Assembly: GCF_946151075.1 (NCBI RefSeq)
Contig: NZ_CAMGZB010000001.1
Span: 248,001-312,000, forward strand
Direction of reading: 5' to 3'
Length of the DNA: 64,000 nucleotides
Source: Neobacillus sp. Marseille-Q6967
GTDB lineage: Bacteria; Bacillota; Bacilli; Bacillales; Cytobacillaceae
The translations under genes were made by a program, and so were the position numbers. Numbering within the stretch: position 1 is the stretch's first letter; each line of letters starts with the position of its first letter. Shown here one piece after another: positions 16,024-25,376 of the stretch. The notes beneath the pieces were generated by a model. That model had not been told where the DNA came from and searched no databases. It saw only the letters and a program-made list of their open reading frames with translations.

Positions 16024-16955
16024 CGTCCCACTCCCGGCCGCAATCGGAGAAAGTTTTCACAGGCAAAGCCTCGAACCTCGTCCTCACGGTAATGCTTCAG
16101 CAGTTCATTAATCAGATTTTGACTTTTAGAGGCATCTTCTAAATCCGTTATAAACTTTGAAATACCATCAAAGTCAGAGCCTAAACCAATATGCTTCACC
16201 CCGCCCAATGAGCAAAAACGATCAATATGCTTAATCAAATCGGAAATCTTCGTTTCACCGTCTTCCTTCACAAATGGAGGATGATACACAACATGAATTA
16301 GCCCATTCTTCCTAAACATGGCCTCGGCCTGCTCATCGGTTAAATTTCGCGGATGATCACAAAGTGCCCTAGAATTTGAGTGACTCGCAATCGGGTATTC
16401 GGCCAGCTCTAAAACCTCCCAAATTCCCCTATCGCTCAAGTGAGAGACATCGGTCAGAATTTGATGTTTATTATTAAACGAGACGATTTCTTTTCCAAAA
16501 AGGGTAAGACCTGCGCCTCTAGGTTCTCCTGCCCCATCGGCAGCCAGATTTGCATTATTCCATGTCAGTCCTACGGAACGGACCCCAAGCTGATAAAGAA
16601 TATGGAGCTTAGTCAGGTCATTGCCAATGGCATCCACTCCTTCAAGGGTCAGCATTGCACCAATCTGCCCCAGCTTCAGCTTGTCAAAATCAGCCCACTC
16701 TTTTATATGGACCATATCGGGATTTTTTCCAAGAACTTCATTGTAAAAATAATCAATTTGCTCTAGCGCAGCCTGAAACTTTTGGTCTGAAGGAATATCC
16801 GGTTCGATAAAAATTGCAAAGCATTGAGCTTTCACTTTCCCTTTCTGGAGCCGTGTTTTATTCGTGTCTAACTCCGGCGAGTCAGCAAACCGCAAGCTGC
16901 CTTTTCCTTCCCAGAGTTTAAGTAATGCATCACAATGCAGGTCAATGATATTCAT
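16020..16955 (-). CDS. M19 membrane-dipeptidase-family dipeptidase
   Basis: 311 aa of peptidase family M19. The zinc ligands are in DLHCDALL (H7/D9), E near residue 115 (LTLEGVDAI) and the two His of the later strands (TDVSHLSD and ASHSNSRAL). GLGSDFDG follows near residue 247. M19 enzymes split dipeptides and tolerate D-residues at the C-terminal position, which fits the adjacent DmpA-type peptidase. There is no signal peptide, so it is cytosolic. RBS AAGGGGG precedes the ATG. The operon is dipeptidase, DmpA, HTH protein. Confidence 0.9.
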   Translation of the reverse strand: MNIIDLHCDALLKLWEGKGSLRFADSPELDTNKTRLQKGKVKAQCFAIFIEPDIPSDQKFQAALEQIDYFYNEVLGKNPDMVHIKEWADFDKLKLGQIGAMLTLEGVDAIGNDLTKLHILYQLGVRSVGLTWNNANLAADGAGEPRGAGLTLFGKEIVSFNNKHQILTDVSHLSDRGIWEVLELAEYPIASHSNSRALCDHPRNLTDEQAEAMFRKNGLIHVVYHPPFVKEDGETKISDLIKHIDRFCSLGGVKHIGLGSDFDGISKFITDLEDASKSQNLINELLKHYREDEVRGFACENFLRLRPGVGR

Positions 16956-17122
16956 AATGTCTTGCCCCCTTCTTTAGAAAAATTTTATCATAAACCATCA
17001 TGAATAACGTAAAAAGCCAGCCTTTAAGCGCCAGTAAAAACCGTATTTCTTTCATCATACACTAAGCAGCTTTTCACGGTACCCACCTCTTTTAAAAAAG
17101 TTTGTTTATCCAACATTGGGTA

Positions 17123-17662
17123 TTAACTGAAAAAATCTAAATTGATTTGTTTGATCACTTTTTTAATCATATCTAAATCTGCATCGATTATTTGCAATGA
17201 ATTATCAAAAGCAATTTCCATAAGCGGGCTATATGCCGGACTTGCCGCTTTATTTCTTTTGCCCATTTCCCACTCTTTCCGTGCAAGTTCTAACATGAGT
17301 AAATTTTCCTCAAGAATGTTTAAGGCATCCTCTTTTGGCATCTGCTCAATCATCGCTAGTGACAGCAAAAAATCTGACTTTAGAGAATGCGGCTGGGAGC
17401 TTAATTGCTCTTTTAATAAAATAAGATATTGTTCTTCGCCTTTTTTTGTAATTCCATATATTTTTCTAATTCGGGCTCCGGTACGCTCCTCCTTTACCGT
17501 TTCAATAATGCCTTCTTCCTCCATCTTATTTAACGCATAATAAATCGAGCCTGATAGAACGTTTGCCCATTGTTCCATTCGGCTTTCCTGAATAGTGGTT
17601 TGAATTTCATAGCCATGCATCGGTTTATTCTTTAATAAACCAAGTATGATTAATTTTGACAT
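17123..17662 (-). CDS. PadR-family transcriptional regulator
   Basis: 179 aa. The N-terminal PadR winged helix is clear (KLIILGLLKNKPMHGYEIQ, LSGSIYYALNKMEEEGII, and GITKKGEEQY). The C-terminal half is the usual helical Vir_act_alpha_C-like dimerisation arm. PadR repressors typically control an adjacent transporter or stress gene, but here no transporter is adjacent, so the target is unknown. Directly upstream are two AAGGTTG direct repeats (17673-17695) overlapping the leader, a likely autoregulatory site. Confidence 0.9.
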   Translation of the reverse strand: MSKLIILGLLKNKPMHGYEIQTTIQESRMEQWANVLSGSIYYALNKMEEEGIIETVKEERTGARIRKIYGITKKGEEQYLILLKEQLSSQPHSLKSDFLLSLAMIEQMPKEDALNILEENLLMLELARKEWEMGKRNKAASPAYSPLMEIAFDNSLQIIDADLDMIKKVIKQINLDFFS

Positions 17663-17672
17663 CTTTATACCC

Positions 17673-17695
17673 CCAACCTTAGATACTCAACCTTG
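17673..17695 (-). promoter_or_regulatory. Candidate PadR operator
   Basis: On the coding strand AAGGTTG occurs twice with a 16-nt period (CCAAGGTTGAGTATCTAAGG), 11 nt before the start codon, overlapping the leader and the RBS region. An operator role is inferred from position only. Confidence 0.4.
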
Positions 17696-17760
17696 GATAT
17701 TTACATATTATTTCAAATTAATCCTAACAGTCAAGAAGGCGTTACCTGTTTTTAGAAATT

Positions 17761-17785
17761 AAAAAATCGGCTTCAGCCGATTTTT
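17761..17785 (-). terminator. Terminator of the urease operon
   Basis: AAAAATCGGCT / AGCCGATTTTT, an 11-bp stem ending in a T-run on the minus strand and touching the ureD stop codon. Confidence 0.9.
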
Positions 17786-18596
17786 AATATTTTCTTAGAA
17801 ACACTGGCTCTTTTTGTAATAGCCTTCCCCTGATGGTTTCGTGGCAGAGGGCAATGACACTTTCAATCTCCTGTGTTGAATTCGCCAAAATCCTTAGTGC
17901 AAATCCTGAGATGGACAACATGGATAGACCAATTCTATATCCCGACAAAGGTTCAAAAACTTCATGAAGCTCTTCTAAAAACGCCTTATTTACTCGGTGA
18001 TCGATAACGGTCATCATGCCAAAGTGGGTGTACCCATCCATAAGTCCAAGTCCCTGAAAATCATCATCCGGTTCCAGTTTAACATGGTCTAATAAAACGA
18101 GCCGGTCTTCCAAATAGACTTCCATTTTGGACTTCAATAAATCATATTGAAAAAGTGTTCCATCCGGAGCCCAGCCTGGTGTAAAAATATCGGAGCAAAT
18201 CAATGTTGCCCCCTTTTCCATCCTTACTATCACCCGCTGCTTAAAACATGCATGCTGGTAGGCGATCACCGGGTCGGGCAGATATTCTAAGACACTTCCC
18301 TTTTTTAAAAATATCTCCATTTCTTGACGTGCCGGCCGGGAACGAGTTTTATAGATTTTGGTCGAGGATTGAGTAGTGACAACGGCCTCCGCACCCTCTT
18401 CAAGTGAGATTTGTATTTTATAAGTATCTCCATCAACATACCCCCCGCCTGGATTCATAATATAAAAATAAGCCTCACCGCCCTGTGTCAAATAAACCGG
18501 CCGGGTGATTTTAAAAGCTCCTTCAGAATAGGATTCTTCCAAAATCGTTTTCTCTCTTTTTCTTGCGGCTGCAATTCTTAAATAGCCCGTTTCCAC
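17784..18596 (-). CDS. ureD: Urease accessory protein UreD
   Basis: A 270-aa urease assembly factor. The N-terminal ITRPVYLTQGGEAYFYIMNPGGGYVDGD and the central TTQSSTKIYKT and PDPVIAYQHACFKQ blocks are standard UreD. UreD forms the scaffold that binds apo-urease together with UreF and UreG during nickel and CO2 delivery. It is the last gene of ureABCEFGD, abutting ureG without a gap, and is followed at once by a strong terminator. The gene order with D last is like Bacillus sp. TB-90, but no ureH nickel permease follows here. Confidence 0.95.
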   Translation of the reverse strand: METGYLRIAAARKREKTILEESYSEGAFKITRPVYLTQGGEAYFYIMNPGGGYVDGDTYKIQISLEEGAEAVVTTQSSTKIYKTRSRPARQEMEIFLKKGSVLEYLPDPVIAYQHACFKQRVIVRMEKGATLICSDIFTPGWAPDGTLFQYDLLKSKMEVYLEDRLVLLDHVKLEPDDDFQGLGLMDGYTHFGMMTVIDHRVNKAFLEELHEVFEPLSGYRIGLSMLSISGFALRILANSTQEIESVIALCHETIRGRLLQKEPVFLRKY

Positions 18597-19208
18597 TTAA
18601 CCTAGCCCTATCAGCAATGCATTCCTCTTAATCCAATCAATTACTTCATGAATGCCCTTATCTTCTTTTAAATTAGTAAAAATATAAGGCTTGTTTCCTC
18701 TTGCGGCTTTCGTATCTCTTTCCATCACTTCTAAGCTTGCCCCTACATATGGTGCAAGGTCAGTCTTGTTTATGATAAACAAATCTGATTTAATCATACC
18801 CTGGCCGCCTTTACGCGGGATTTTTTCCCCCTGCGCAACATCAATAATATAAATGGAGAAATCCACCAGTTCCGGACTGAAGGTTGCCGCAAGGTTATCC
18901 CCGCCGCTTTCCACAAAAATCAGGGAAAGGTCGGGATGATTCTCCTTTAATTCATCGATTGCCGCAAAGTTCATCGAGGCATCCTCGCGTATCGCTGTAT
19001 GTGGACATCCGCCTGTTTCCACTCCAATGATTCTGTCTTCGGGAAGAACACTATTTTTAATTAAAAATTGGGCATCTTCTTTTGTGTAAATATCATTGGT
19101 TACTACCGCCATCTTAAATTCTTCATTAAGATGTCTTGTTAACCGTTCTACTAATAGAGTCTTTCCGGCACCAACTGGTCCGCCGATTCCAATTCGTATT
19201 GGTTCCAT
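18597..19208 (-). CDS. ureG: Urease accessory GTPase UreG
   Basis: 203 aa from the preferred ATG at 19208, which follows AGGAGAG; the frame is open further to a TTG at 19226. The P-loop GPVGAGKT is near residue 10, [11 protein letters not shown] in the middle, and [12 protein letters not shown] supplies the guanine-specificity NKTD. UreG hydrolyses GTP to drive nickel insertion into urease and receives nickel from UreE. Genes ureF, ureG and ureD are tightly packed. The histidine-rich N-terminus seen in some species is absent. Confidence 0.95.
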   Translation of the reverse strand: MEPIRIGIGGPVGAGKTLLVERLTRHLNEEFKMAVVTNDIYTKEDAQFLIKNSVLPEDRIIGVETGGCPHTAIREDASMNFAAIDELKENHPDLSLIFVESGGDNLAATFSPELVDFSIYIIDVAQGEKIPRKGGQGMIKSDLFIINKTDLAPYVGASLEVMERDTKAARGNKPYIFTNLKEDKGIHEVIDWIKRNALLIGLG

Positions 19209-19232
19209 CGTCTCTCCTACTTTCAAAAAATT

Positions 19233-19919
19233 TTATGACATAAATAAACGGATTGATAGTTTTTCATGCCGCATTTGAGCAATCTCGATTCCAGGGGCAA
19301 CCACCCCTAAGTCTTCTGGATCCAATCTATTAATTTTCTCTACCGCTTTTAGTAAGTAAGGCTGTAAGCTCAAAATGATTCGCTGCCCGGCGGTCTGCCC
19401 AAGCGGAATGCCACGGACGCCATTTTGAACCAATGTAACCATATTTGAGTACAGGTAGGTTACTATCGCCTGGTCCCGATCAATTTTTAAAAAATCACAA
19501 ATCATCGCAAACACAATGGCAGGATGCCCAAAGTTTTCATTGTTCCGAATCCTGATTAAATATTCTTCTAATAAAGGAATCGAGTATAAATCAATACCCA
19601 TTTTGATTAACCGCTCGCCAATACGCCGATTCGCCAGTCGTGTTTCTTTAGGGATGTTCTGAACAAACAATTTTTGGTCCAGTACCCAAATCTCATCTTT
19701 TTTTTGAAAAAGTAAAGCATCGCTGGTCAGCCGGAAAGCTAAGCCGTCTGTATAAGCCAATTGTTTTTCCAAATAAACACGCAGCCATGTAAAAAATGTT
19801 TTCTGATTATGAACCATTCCTTCCTGAACGTAGGTTTCCAAACCGTAGGAATGTGAAAAGGCACCTGACGGAAAATTGGAATCTCCTAATTGCAGTAAGG
19901 CCAAAAGCTGACTATCCAT
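19233..19919 (-). CDS. ureF: Urease accessory protein UreF
   Basis: A 228-aa all-helical accessory protein. The opening [24 protein letters not shown] is the UreF signature, and [12 protein letters not shown] near the C-terminus is typical. UreF acts between UreD and UreG on apo-urease and gates GTPase activity. The start overlaps the ureE stop by 8 nt, suggesting coupling. Confidence 0.95.
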   Translation of the reverse strand: MDSQLLALLQLGDSNFPSGAFSHSYGLETYVQEGMVHNQKTFFTWLRVYLEKQLAYTDGLAFRLTSDALLFQKKDEIWVLDQKLFVQNIPKETRLANRRIGERLIKMGIDLYSIPLLEEYLIRIRNNENFGHPAIVFAMICDFLKIDRDQAIVTYLYSNMVTLVQNGVRGIPLGQTAGQRIILSLQPYLLKAVEKINRLDPEDLGVVAPGIEIAQMRHEKLSIRLFMS

Positions 19920-20358
19920 GAGAATGACCGATATGTCGGAATGCTTTTTTCACCTTACGGGTTTCCCTAGAAAAAGGGACACCTAACTGCTCTAATAACT
20001 CCTCAACTAGATAATCATATTGGACAAGCATTTCTTCCCCTTCAAATTGTGCTGGTAAATGTCGATTGCCCAGCTGGTGGGCTATTTCACCCATCTGTTT
20101 CATCGTTTGCGGCCGGAGAACCAATAAGTCATCACTCATCACACTTACAACAATCATATTCTTTTGATCCATATATAAAATATCCCCGTCTACTAAGTCC
20201 TTAGGCTCTGTTAAGCGAATGCCAACCTCTTTTCCGTGGTCAGTTGTTACACGCTGAATTCGCTTTACCAGATCGTCACTGGATAAATAAACTCTCTCAA
20301 TATGACGGCCAGCTTGTGAGATTTCTTCCATATTACCTACTATTTGTTCAATGATCAT
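19912..20358 (-). CDS. ureE: Urease nickel metallochaperone UreE
   Basis: 148 aa. The peptide-binding N-terminal domain is followed by the metal-binding domain with [13 protein letters not shown] (about residues 98-110), which carries the conserved interface His. A short histidine-containing tail [10 protein letters not shown] ends the protein, much shorter than the poly-His tails of enterobacterial UreE. It delivers nickel to the UreDFG-urease complex. The ureC stop is 11 nt upstream. Confidence 0.95.
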   Translation of the reverse strand: MIIEQIVGNMEEISQAGRHIERVYLSSDDLVKRIQRVTTDHGKEVGIRLTEPKDLVDGDILYMDQKNMIVVSVMSDDLLVLRPQTMKQMGEIAHQLGNRHLPAQFEGEEMLVQYDYLVEELLEQLGVPFSRETRKVKKAFRHIGHSHG

Positions 20359-20369
20359 TAAGACCCCTC

Positions 20370-22082
20370 CTAAAATAAGAAATAGCGCTGCGCCATCGGC
20401 AGAACTTCTGCTGGTTCACAGGTCACAAGTTTCCCATCGACCAAAACTTCATATGTTTGCGGATCCACTTCAATCTTTGGCATTTCACCATTGAGTTTCA
20501 TATCTCTTTTTGATAGATTACGAGTTCCAAAAGCCGGTTTAATTTGTTTTTTTAAGCTTAATTTTTCGTGTACTCCAAGCTCAATAGCCGATTTCGATAG
20601 AAAGGTAATCGATGTGGAATATTTTGCTTTTCCAAATGAAGCAAACATTGGCCGATAAAGAACTGGCTGCGGGGTAGGAATGCTTGCGTTCGGGTCCCCC
20701 ATTAAACTATGAGCAATCATCCCGCCTTTAATCACGATTTCTGGTTTTACACCAAAAAATGCTGGATCCCAGATGACCAGATCCGCCAATTTCCCCACCA
20801 CTACTGAACCAACTTCGTCAGCAATCCCATGAGTAATTGCAGGATTAATCGTATATTTAGCAACATAGCGTTTTACTCGAAAATTATCCCCCACTCCTGT
20901 ATCCTCGGGAAGTTTTCCTCGCTGCTTTCTCATCTTATCTGCTGTCTGCCACGTTCGGGTAATCACTTCTCCAACACGGCCCATCGCCTGCGAATCGGAG
21001 CTAATCATACTGAATACTCCAAGGTCATGGAGAATATCTTCCGCTGCAATGGTTTCTTTACGGATGCGGGAATCAGCAAACGCGATATCCTCTGGTACTT
21101 CTGGATCTAAGTGATGGCAGACCATCAGCATATCCAAATGTTCATCAAGTGTATTTTTTGTATATGGACGAGTTGGATTAGTTGAAGATGGCAAGATATA
21201 AGGATAACTGGCAACTTTAATAATGTCTGGTGCATGCCCGCCGCCGGCTCCCTCTGTATGATACGTATGAATTACTCTGCCATTAATCGCAGCCAATGTA
21301 TCCTCTACAAACCCGCCTTCATTTAATGTATCGGTATGAATCGCAACTTGAATATCATATTGATCGGCTACCCTTAAACAATGGTCGATGGCTGAAGCAG
21401 TGGTTCCCCAGTCTTCATGCAGCTTGAGTCCAATCACACCAGCCTCAACCTGTTCAATTAACGGTGCTTCTGCTGAAGCATTACCTTTCCCTAAAAATCC
21501 AAGGTTCATTGGAAATTCTTCAGCTGCTTCCAGCATCCGGTGGATATTCCATTCTCCCGGTGTGCAGGTGGTAGCATTCGTTCCAGTTGCAGGACCTGTT
21601 CCGCCTCCAATCATCGTGGTGATCCCGGAGGCAAGCGCCGTTTCAATTTGCTGCGGGCTGATGAAATGGATATGGGCATCAATTCCGCCAGCTGTGACAA
21701 TCATTCCTTCTCCAGCTATAACCTCTGTCGATGCCCCGATGATCATATCCACCCCGTCCATTAATAACGGGTTTCCGCCTTTTCCTATGCCTGCAATCCG
21801 GCCATCACGAATCCCAATGTCCGCCTTATAAATTCCTGAATAATCCACTATGACTGCATTGGTTATGACAGCATCTAACGCCCCTTCCTTCCGAGTGGCT
21901 AGAGGATGCTGTCCCATCCCATCACGAATGACTTTGCCGCCGCCAAATTTGACTTCATCTCCGTAAACCGTAAAGTCTTTTTCAATTTCGATGAATAAAT
22001 CTGTATCGGCAAGCCGTATTGCATCCCCTGTAGTTGGACCAAACATATCCGCGTATTGCTTTCTAGACATCCGAAAGCTCAT
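20370..22082 (-). CDS. ureC: Urease subunit alpha
   Basis: 570 aa from ATG 22082, preceded by AAAGGAGAGC; this start is chosen over the 38-codon longer frame because the product then begins [17 protein letters not shown] as in other ureases. Nickel ligands and catalytic residues are visible: H137/H139 (DAHIHF), carbamylated K220 (GLKLHEDWG), H249, H275, the flap C322-H323 (MVCHHL) and D363. Urease hydrolyses urea to ammonia and CO2 in the cytosol. The ureC ATG directly precedes the stop of ureB (ATGTCA overlap on the plus strand). A complete, ordinary catalytic subunit. Confidence 0.97.
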   Translation of the reverse strand: MSFRMSRKQYADMFGPTTGDAIRLADTDLFIEIEKDFTVYGDEVKFGGGKVIRDGMGQHPLATRKEGALDAVITNAVIVDYSGIYKADIGIRDGRIAGIGKGGNPLLMDGVDMIIGASTEVIAGEGMIVTAGGIDAHIHFISPQQIETALASGITTMIGGGTGPATGTNATTCTPGEWNIHRMLEAAEEFPMNLGFLGKGNASAEAPLIEQVEAGVIGLKLHEDWGTTASAIDHCLRVADQYDIQVAIHTDTLNEGGFVEDTLAAINGRVIHTYHTEGAGGGHAPDIIKVASYPYILPSSTNPTRPYTKNTLDEHLDMLMVCHHLDPEVPEDIAFADSRIRKETIAAEDILHDLGVFSMISSDSQAMGRVGEVITRTWQTADKMRKQRGKLPEDTGVGDNFRVKRYVAKYTINPAITHGIADEVGSVVVGKLADLVIWDPAFFGVKPEIVIKGGMIAHSLMGDPNASIPTPQPVLYRPMFASFGKAKYSTSITFLSKSAIELGVHEKLSLKKQIKPAFGTRNLSKRDMKLNGEMPKIEVDPQTYEVLVDGKLVTCEPAEVLPMAQRYFLF

Positions 22083-22083
22083 G

Positions 22084-22407
22084 TCAGCTCTCCTTTCCTG
22101 TATCCAATGGGCCGTCTGTTTTGTTATTAAGTCCATATACTTCGCGCTTACCGGAAAAAAGGACGAGTTCGACCTCTTTCGCATCACCTGGCTCAAAGCG
22201 GACAGCTGTTCCAGCTGGAATATTTAAATGTTTACCATATGCTTGTTTCCGCTCAAACTGCAGCACAGCATTGACTTCGAAAAAATGAAAATGTGAACCT
22301 ACCTGAATCGGCCGGTCTCCTTGATTTAAAACCATTACTTTCGAAACACGTCTTCCTTGATTACATACAATCGGTTCCTGCCTTAATCGATATTCACCAG
22401 GAATCAT
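22084..22407 (-). CDS. ureB: Urease subunit beta
   Basis: 107 aa from ATG 22407, preceded by AGAGGTGG. The protein then starts [13 protein letters not shown] as in other UreB, with SHFHFFEVN and the conserved [17 protein letters not shown] block. The frame is open another 31 codons upstream, but those are generated by the 20-21-bp repeats between ureA and ureB and are very unlikely to be translated. UreB is the middle subunit of the (ABC)3 urease. Confidence 0.95.
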   Translation of the reverse strand: MIPGEYRLRQEPIVCNQGRRVSKVMVLNQGDRPIQVGSHFHFFEVNAVLQFERKQAYGKHLNIPAGTAVRFEPGDAKEVELVLFSGKREVYGLNNKTDGPLDTGKES

Positions 22408-22438
22408 TCGGTTTTCCACCTCTTTCTTGGAACTTTTT

Positions 22439-22569
22439 GTAGAGGATTTTTCACTTTTGTAGAAGTTCGCTTCTTTTACGTAGAAGTTGCTTGAAAACAT
22501 GTAGAAGTTTTCTCAAAAACGTAGAAGTTCTCCCCCAATACGTAGAAGTTCGCTCCAAGCATGTAGAAC
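22439..22569. repeat. Seven-copy 20-21-bp GTAGAAGTT repeat between ureA and ureB
   Basis: The core GTAGAAG (AACTTCTAC on the operon strand) occurs at 22439 (variant), 22459, 22480, 22501, 22521, 22542 and 22563. Spacings are 20-21 bp, average 20.7, close to two turns of B-DNA. Spacer bases between cores differ. The array sits inside the urease transcript between ureA (ends 22577) and the true ureB start (22407). Confidence 0.9.
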
Positions 22570-22576
22570 ACCCGCT

Positions 22577-22879
22577 CTACCGGATGGGTTCATGTAAGGT
22601 TACAAGTTTAGTACCGTCCGGAAAGGTGGCTTCTACTTGGATATCGCGGATCATCTCCGGAATTCCTTCCATTACATCTTCTACGGATAAAATTTTCGTT
22701 CCTTCAGTCATTAATTCAGCAACGGATTTACCATCCCTGGCCCCCTCCAAAATCTCATATGTAATCAGGGCAACGGCTTCCGGGTAATTCAATTTCAGCC
22801 CGCGGTCCTTTCGGCGCCTTGCAAGGTCCGCGGCAACAACAATCATTAGTTTTTCTTGTTCGCGAGGCGTAAGTTTCAT
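22577..22879 (-). CDS. ureA: Urease subunit gamma
   Basis: A 100-aa UreA. It starts [27 protein letters not shown] and includes NYPEAVALI and the conserved [12 protein letters not shown] and [12 protein letters not shown] segments. It is the smallest subunit of the (ABC)3 urease. The start overlaps the stop of the preceding M20 amidohydrolase gene by 4 nt (ATGA), so urease is translationally coupled to the purine-degradation operon. Confidence 0.96.
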   Translation of the reverse strand: MKLTPREQEKLMIVVAADLARRRKDRGLKLNYPEAVALITYEILEGARDGKSVAELMTEGTKILSVEDVMEGIPEMIRDIQVEATFPDGTKLVTLHEPIR

Positions 22880-24135
22880 GATTTTCCTCCCGCTAATAAA
22901 TCATATAAAGTGCTGGCCACGATTTTGGTGGCATCTAACAAATCAGCAATTCGAATGTTTTCGTCTGCCCGGTGGCCATTCGCTTCCTCTAACACTTTAG
23001 GGCCGACTCCAAACATAACCGTTGGAATGCCAGCTGCATAAAAATGCCGAGCATCCGTATACAGAGGTACCCCATTGACAGGTAACCTACCCTTATCCTT
23101 CATCAGACTTTTCCAGTTTGCAGCCAGTGCTGTTATTAACGGAGAATCTTCAGGGACAGGGCCAAAGCTCTTCGCATGAAGAATCTTTCGAATACCTACC
23201 TTTATTCCATCAATATGTGCAACCGCATTGGAAACAATCCTGCTAAATTCCTCCTCGGCTTGAGCTGCGTTCTCTTCCGGAATGACTCTGCGGTCCACTC
23301 TAAGTTTGCACTCATCCGGTACGACATTGGTATTGATTCCTCCAGAAATCAGACCTACATTTAAGGTTGGAAAATCAATACCAGGAATCGAAGATTTTTT
23401 CGATGTAAGTGTTTCGCGATAGGCATATAACGCATTTAAAATCTGCGATACTGCTTCAATCGCATCAATCCCTGTGTGGGGAAGGGCAGCATGGGCAGAC
23501 TTTCCAGTTACCGTAATTTCAAAATGCAGGCAGCCATTATGAGCATTTACCGCGGAATAAGTAAATCCAGCCACGATGGCTTGATCAGGCTTTACATAAC
23601 CGTTATCTAGCAGCCATTTTGGTCCAAGTTCTCCACCTGTTTCTTCATCAAAGGTAAACGCAAGGTCTACATTTCCATGCAGCACAGACTCCAGCTTTAC
23701 ATTTTTTAACGCAAGCAACGCATACGTATATGCAGCGATATCGGATTTTGAAACGGCTACACCCCTGCCGTACATTTTCCCGTCAATAATTTCTCCCCTA
23801 TAAGGGTCTACGCTCCAGCCAAGACCCGGCGGCACAACATCGCCATGAGCATTTAATGTGATACTAGCCCCATTCCCCTCACCAAAAACCGTTTTCGCAA
23901 CGACATTGGCAAGACTAATCATTCCCGACTCCTTCACTTCAGCTTCATCCACTTGTAAAAGGGAGACATCCTCCCAACCATACTCACCAAGCTGTTTGTG
24001 TAAAAAAGCGGCGATAGGATAACAATCTCCAGCCGGATTATCTGATGGAATTTGGACCAACCGTTTTAAAAAATCAACCATTTCCGTTTGATGCTCTTCA
24101 ACCCACTTTGCCAACTTTTCTTTATCCTGGTTCAT
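22876..24135 (-). CDS. M20 metallohydrolase in the purine/urease operon
   Basis: 419 aa of the ArgE/DapE/M20 family. The metal-binding core includes NAHGDVVPP (first His/Asp), [10 protein letters not shown] (Glu-Glu) and the dimerisation lid with [12 protein letters not shown]. The length is normal. Members hydrolyse N-acyl amino acids, dipeptides or carbamoyl groups. Position between allantoate amidohydrolase and ureA suggests a purine-degradation step such as ureidoglycolate or ureidoglycine hydrolysis, but this is inferred from neighbours, not from motifs. RBS GAGGAGG precedes the ATG. It could instead be an acetylornithine-deacetylase-like peptidase. Confidence 0.85.
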   Translation of the reverse strand: MNQDKEKLAKWVEEHQTEMVDFLKRLVQIPSDNPAGDCYPIAAFLHKQLGEYGWEDVSLLQVDEAEVKESGMISLANVVAKTVFGEGNGASITLNAHGDVVPPGLGWSVDPYRGEIIDGKMYGRGVAVSKSDIAAYTYALLALKNVKLESVLHGNVDLAFTFDEETGGELGPKWLLDNGYVKPDQAIVAGFTYSAVNAHNGCLHFEITVTGKSAHAALPHTGIDAIEAVSQILNALYAYRETLTSKKSSIPGIDFPTLNVGLISGGINTNVVPDECKLRVDRRVIPEENAAQAEEEFSRIVSNAVAHIDGIKVGIRKILHAKSFGPVPEDSPLITALAANWKSLMKDKGRLPVNGVPLYTDARHFYAAGIPTVMFGVGPKVLEEANGHRADENIRIADLLDATKIVASTLYDLLAGGKS

Positions 24136-24155
24136 AAAACTCCTCCTCTGTCCTG

Positions 24156-25376
24156 CTAGTATGCCAATTCGTATAATAATTGGGTTAAAACCTTTAGACC
24201 TGTCTCCAAGTCTTGGTGTGAAGTATATTCAAATGGTGAATGACTAATTCCTGCGCGACTTGGGACAAAAATAATGGCCGCAGGACAGATACGAGTAAAC
24301 AGCTGAGCGTCATGACCGGCTCCGCTGTTCATTACATGATAGGAAATACCCTTTTCACAACAAATATTTAGAACCTTATCATTCAGCTTCGAATCCATTT
24401 GAACAGGAAGAACTTCATGCCATTTTGAAAGTTCCACTTCCAATCCCAATTCTTTTCCCAATAAAAAAAACTCTCTGGAAAACCTTTCGTAAAAATGGAT
24501 TAAAGTGGATTCAACAGGATGCCGGGCATCTATAGTAAAATCAACCTGTCCGGGAATGACATTCGGTACGTTGGGAGCAACAAACAACTGTCCAACCGTT
24601 GCAACCAAATTATCATCATATTGCATACTCGCTTCATATAAAGACAAAATCATCTTGACGGCACCATGCAAAGGGTCCTTCCGCCATTTCATCAACGTCG
24701 TCCCAGCGTGATTGGTTTCTCCCTTAACAGTAATTCGGAATCTTTTTTGACCGACAATCGTTTGAACGATTCCAATCTCTTTATCTAGTTTTTCAAGGCT
24801 GGGTCCTTGTTCAATATGCAATTCAATAAAAGCATGAAGGTTATTTCGCAAAGAATAGTTTTGACAGTGGAATCCAGACTCCTTCATCGCATCTAGAAAA
24901 TTTACCCCTTCAGAATCCATTAACCCCACTACATCGTTAAGGGAATATACCCCGGTCATCATCCCTGATCCCCAGCAGGCAATTGGAAACCGGCTTCCTT
25001 CTTCTTCACATAAGGAGACGACTTCAAGATTCATCTTTGGCTTACCAAATTTTTCGTAAAGATGGTTTATGGCTAAGACACCCGCAATAACCCCATAGGC
25101 ACCATCATATTTCCCTCCTGACTTAACTGTATCCACATGGGACCCAACAAGAATGGTGGGGGCTTCTGCATCATCTGAGGGTAATCGTCCAAATAAATTA
25201 CCAATGGAATCATAATAGGTATGAAATCCTCTTCCTTCCATCCATTTCTTCAGCGCATCTTGTGCTTCCCTCCAAGTCTTAGAATATAGAGTTCTTGTCA
25301 CACCTCCATCTGAGTCTTTCCCAAAGGTACTTAGCCACTCGATTGCCTGCTTCAGAGTATTAGGAAATTGTGCCAT
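24156..25376 (-). CDS. allC: Allantoate amidohydrolase-like Zn hydrolase
   Basis: 406 aa from the preferred ATG 25376 (AGGGAGG upstream; the frame opens at 25418). M20 family, hydantoinase/allantoate amidohydrolase (PucF/AllC) branch. The metal site is in GSHVDTVKSGGKYDGAYG; CEEEGSRFP follows and FIELHIEQGPSLE is the classical AllC/beta-ureidopropionase HIEQG motif. It converts allantoate to ureidoglycine (and on to ureidoglycolate), releasing ammonia and CO2. The start lies within the end of the allantoinase gene, about 17 nt overlap, so translation is coupled. Substrate by family and position. Confidence 0.88.
   Translation of the reverse strand: MAQFPNTLKQAIEWLSTFGKDSDGGVTRTLYSKTWREAQDALKKWMEGRGFHTYYDSIGNLFGRLPSDDAEAPTILVGSHVDTVKSGGKYDGAYGVIAGVLAINHLYEKFGKPKMNLEVVSLCEEEGSRFPIACWGSGMMTGVYSLNDVVGLMDSEGVNFLDAMKESGFHCQNYSLRNNLHAFIELHIEQGPSLEKLDKEIGIVQTIVGQKRFRITVKGETNHAGTTLMKWRKDPLHGAVKMILSLYEASMQYDDNLVATVGQLFVAPNVPNVIPGQVDFTIDARHPVESTLIHFYERFSREFFLLGKELGLEVELSKWHEVLPVQMDSKLNDKVLNICCEKGISYHVMNSGAGHDAQLFTRICPAAIIFVPSRAGISHSPFEYTSHQDLETGLKVLTQLLYELAY

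Noticed and set aside
22408..22500. 31-codon N-terminal extension of UreB
   Set aside because: Generated by the 20-21-bp repeats; the standard UreB start with a good RBS is at 22407.
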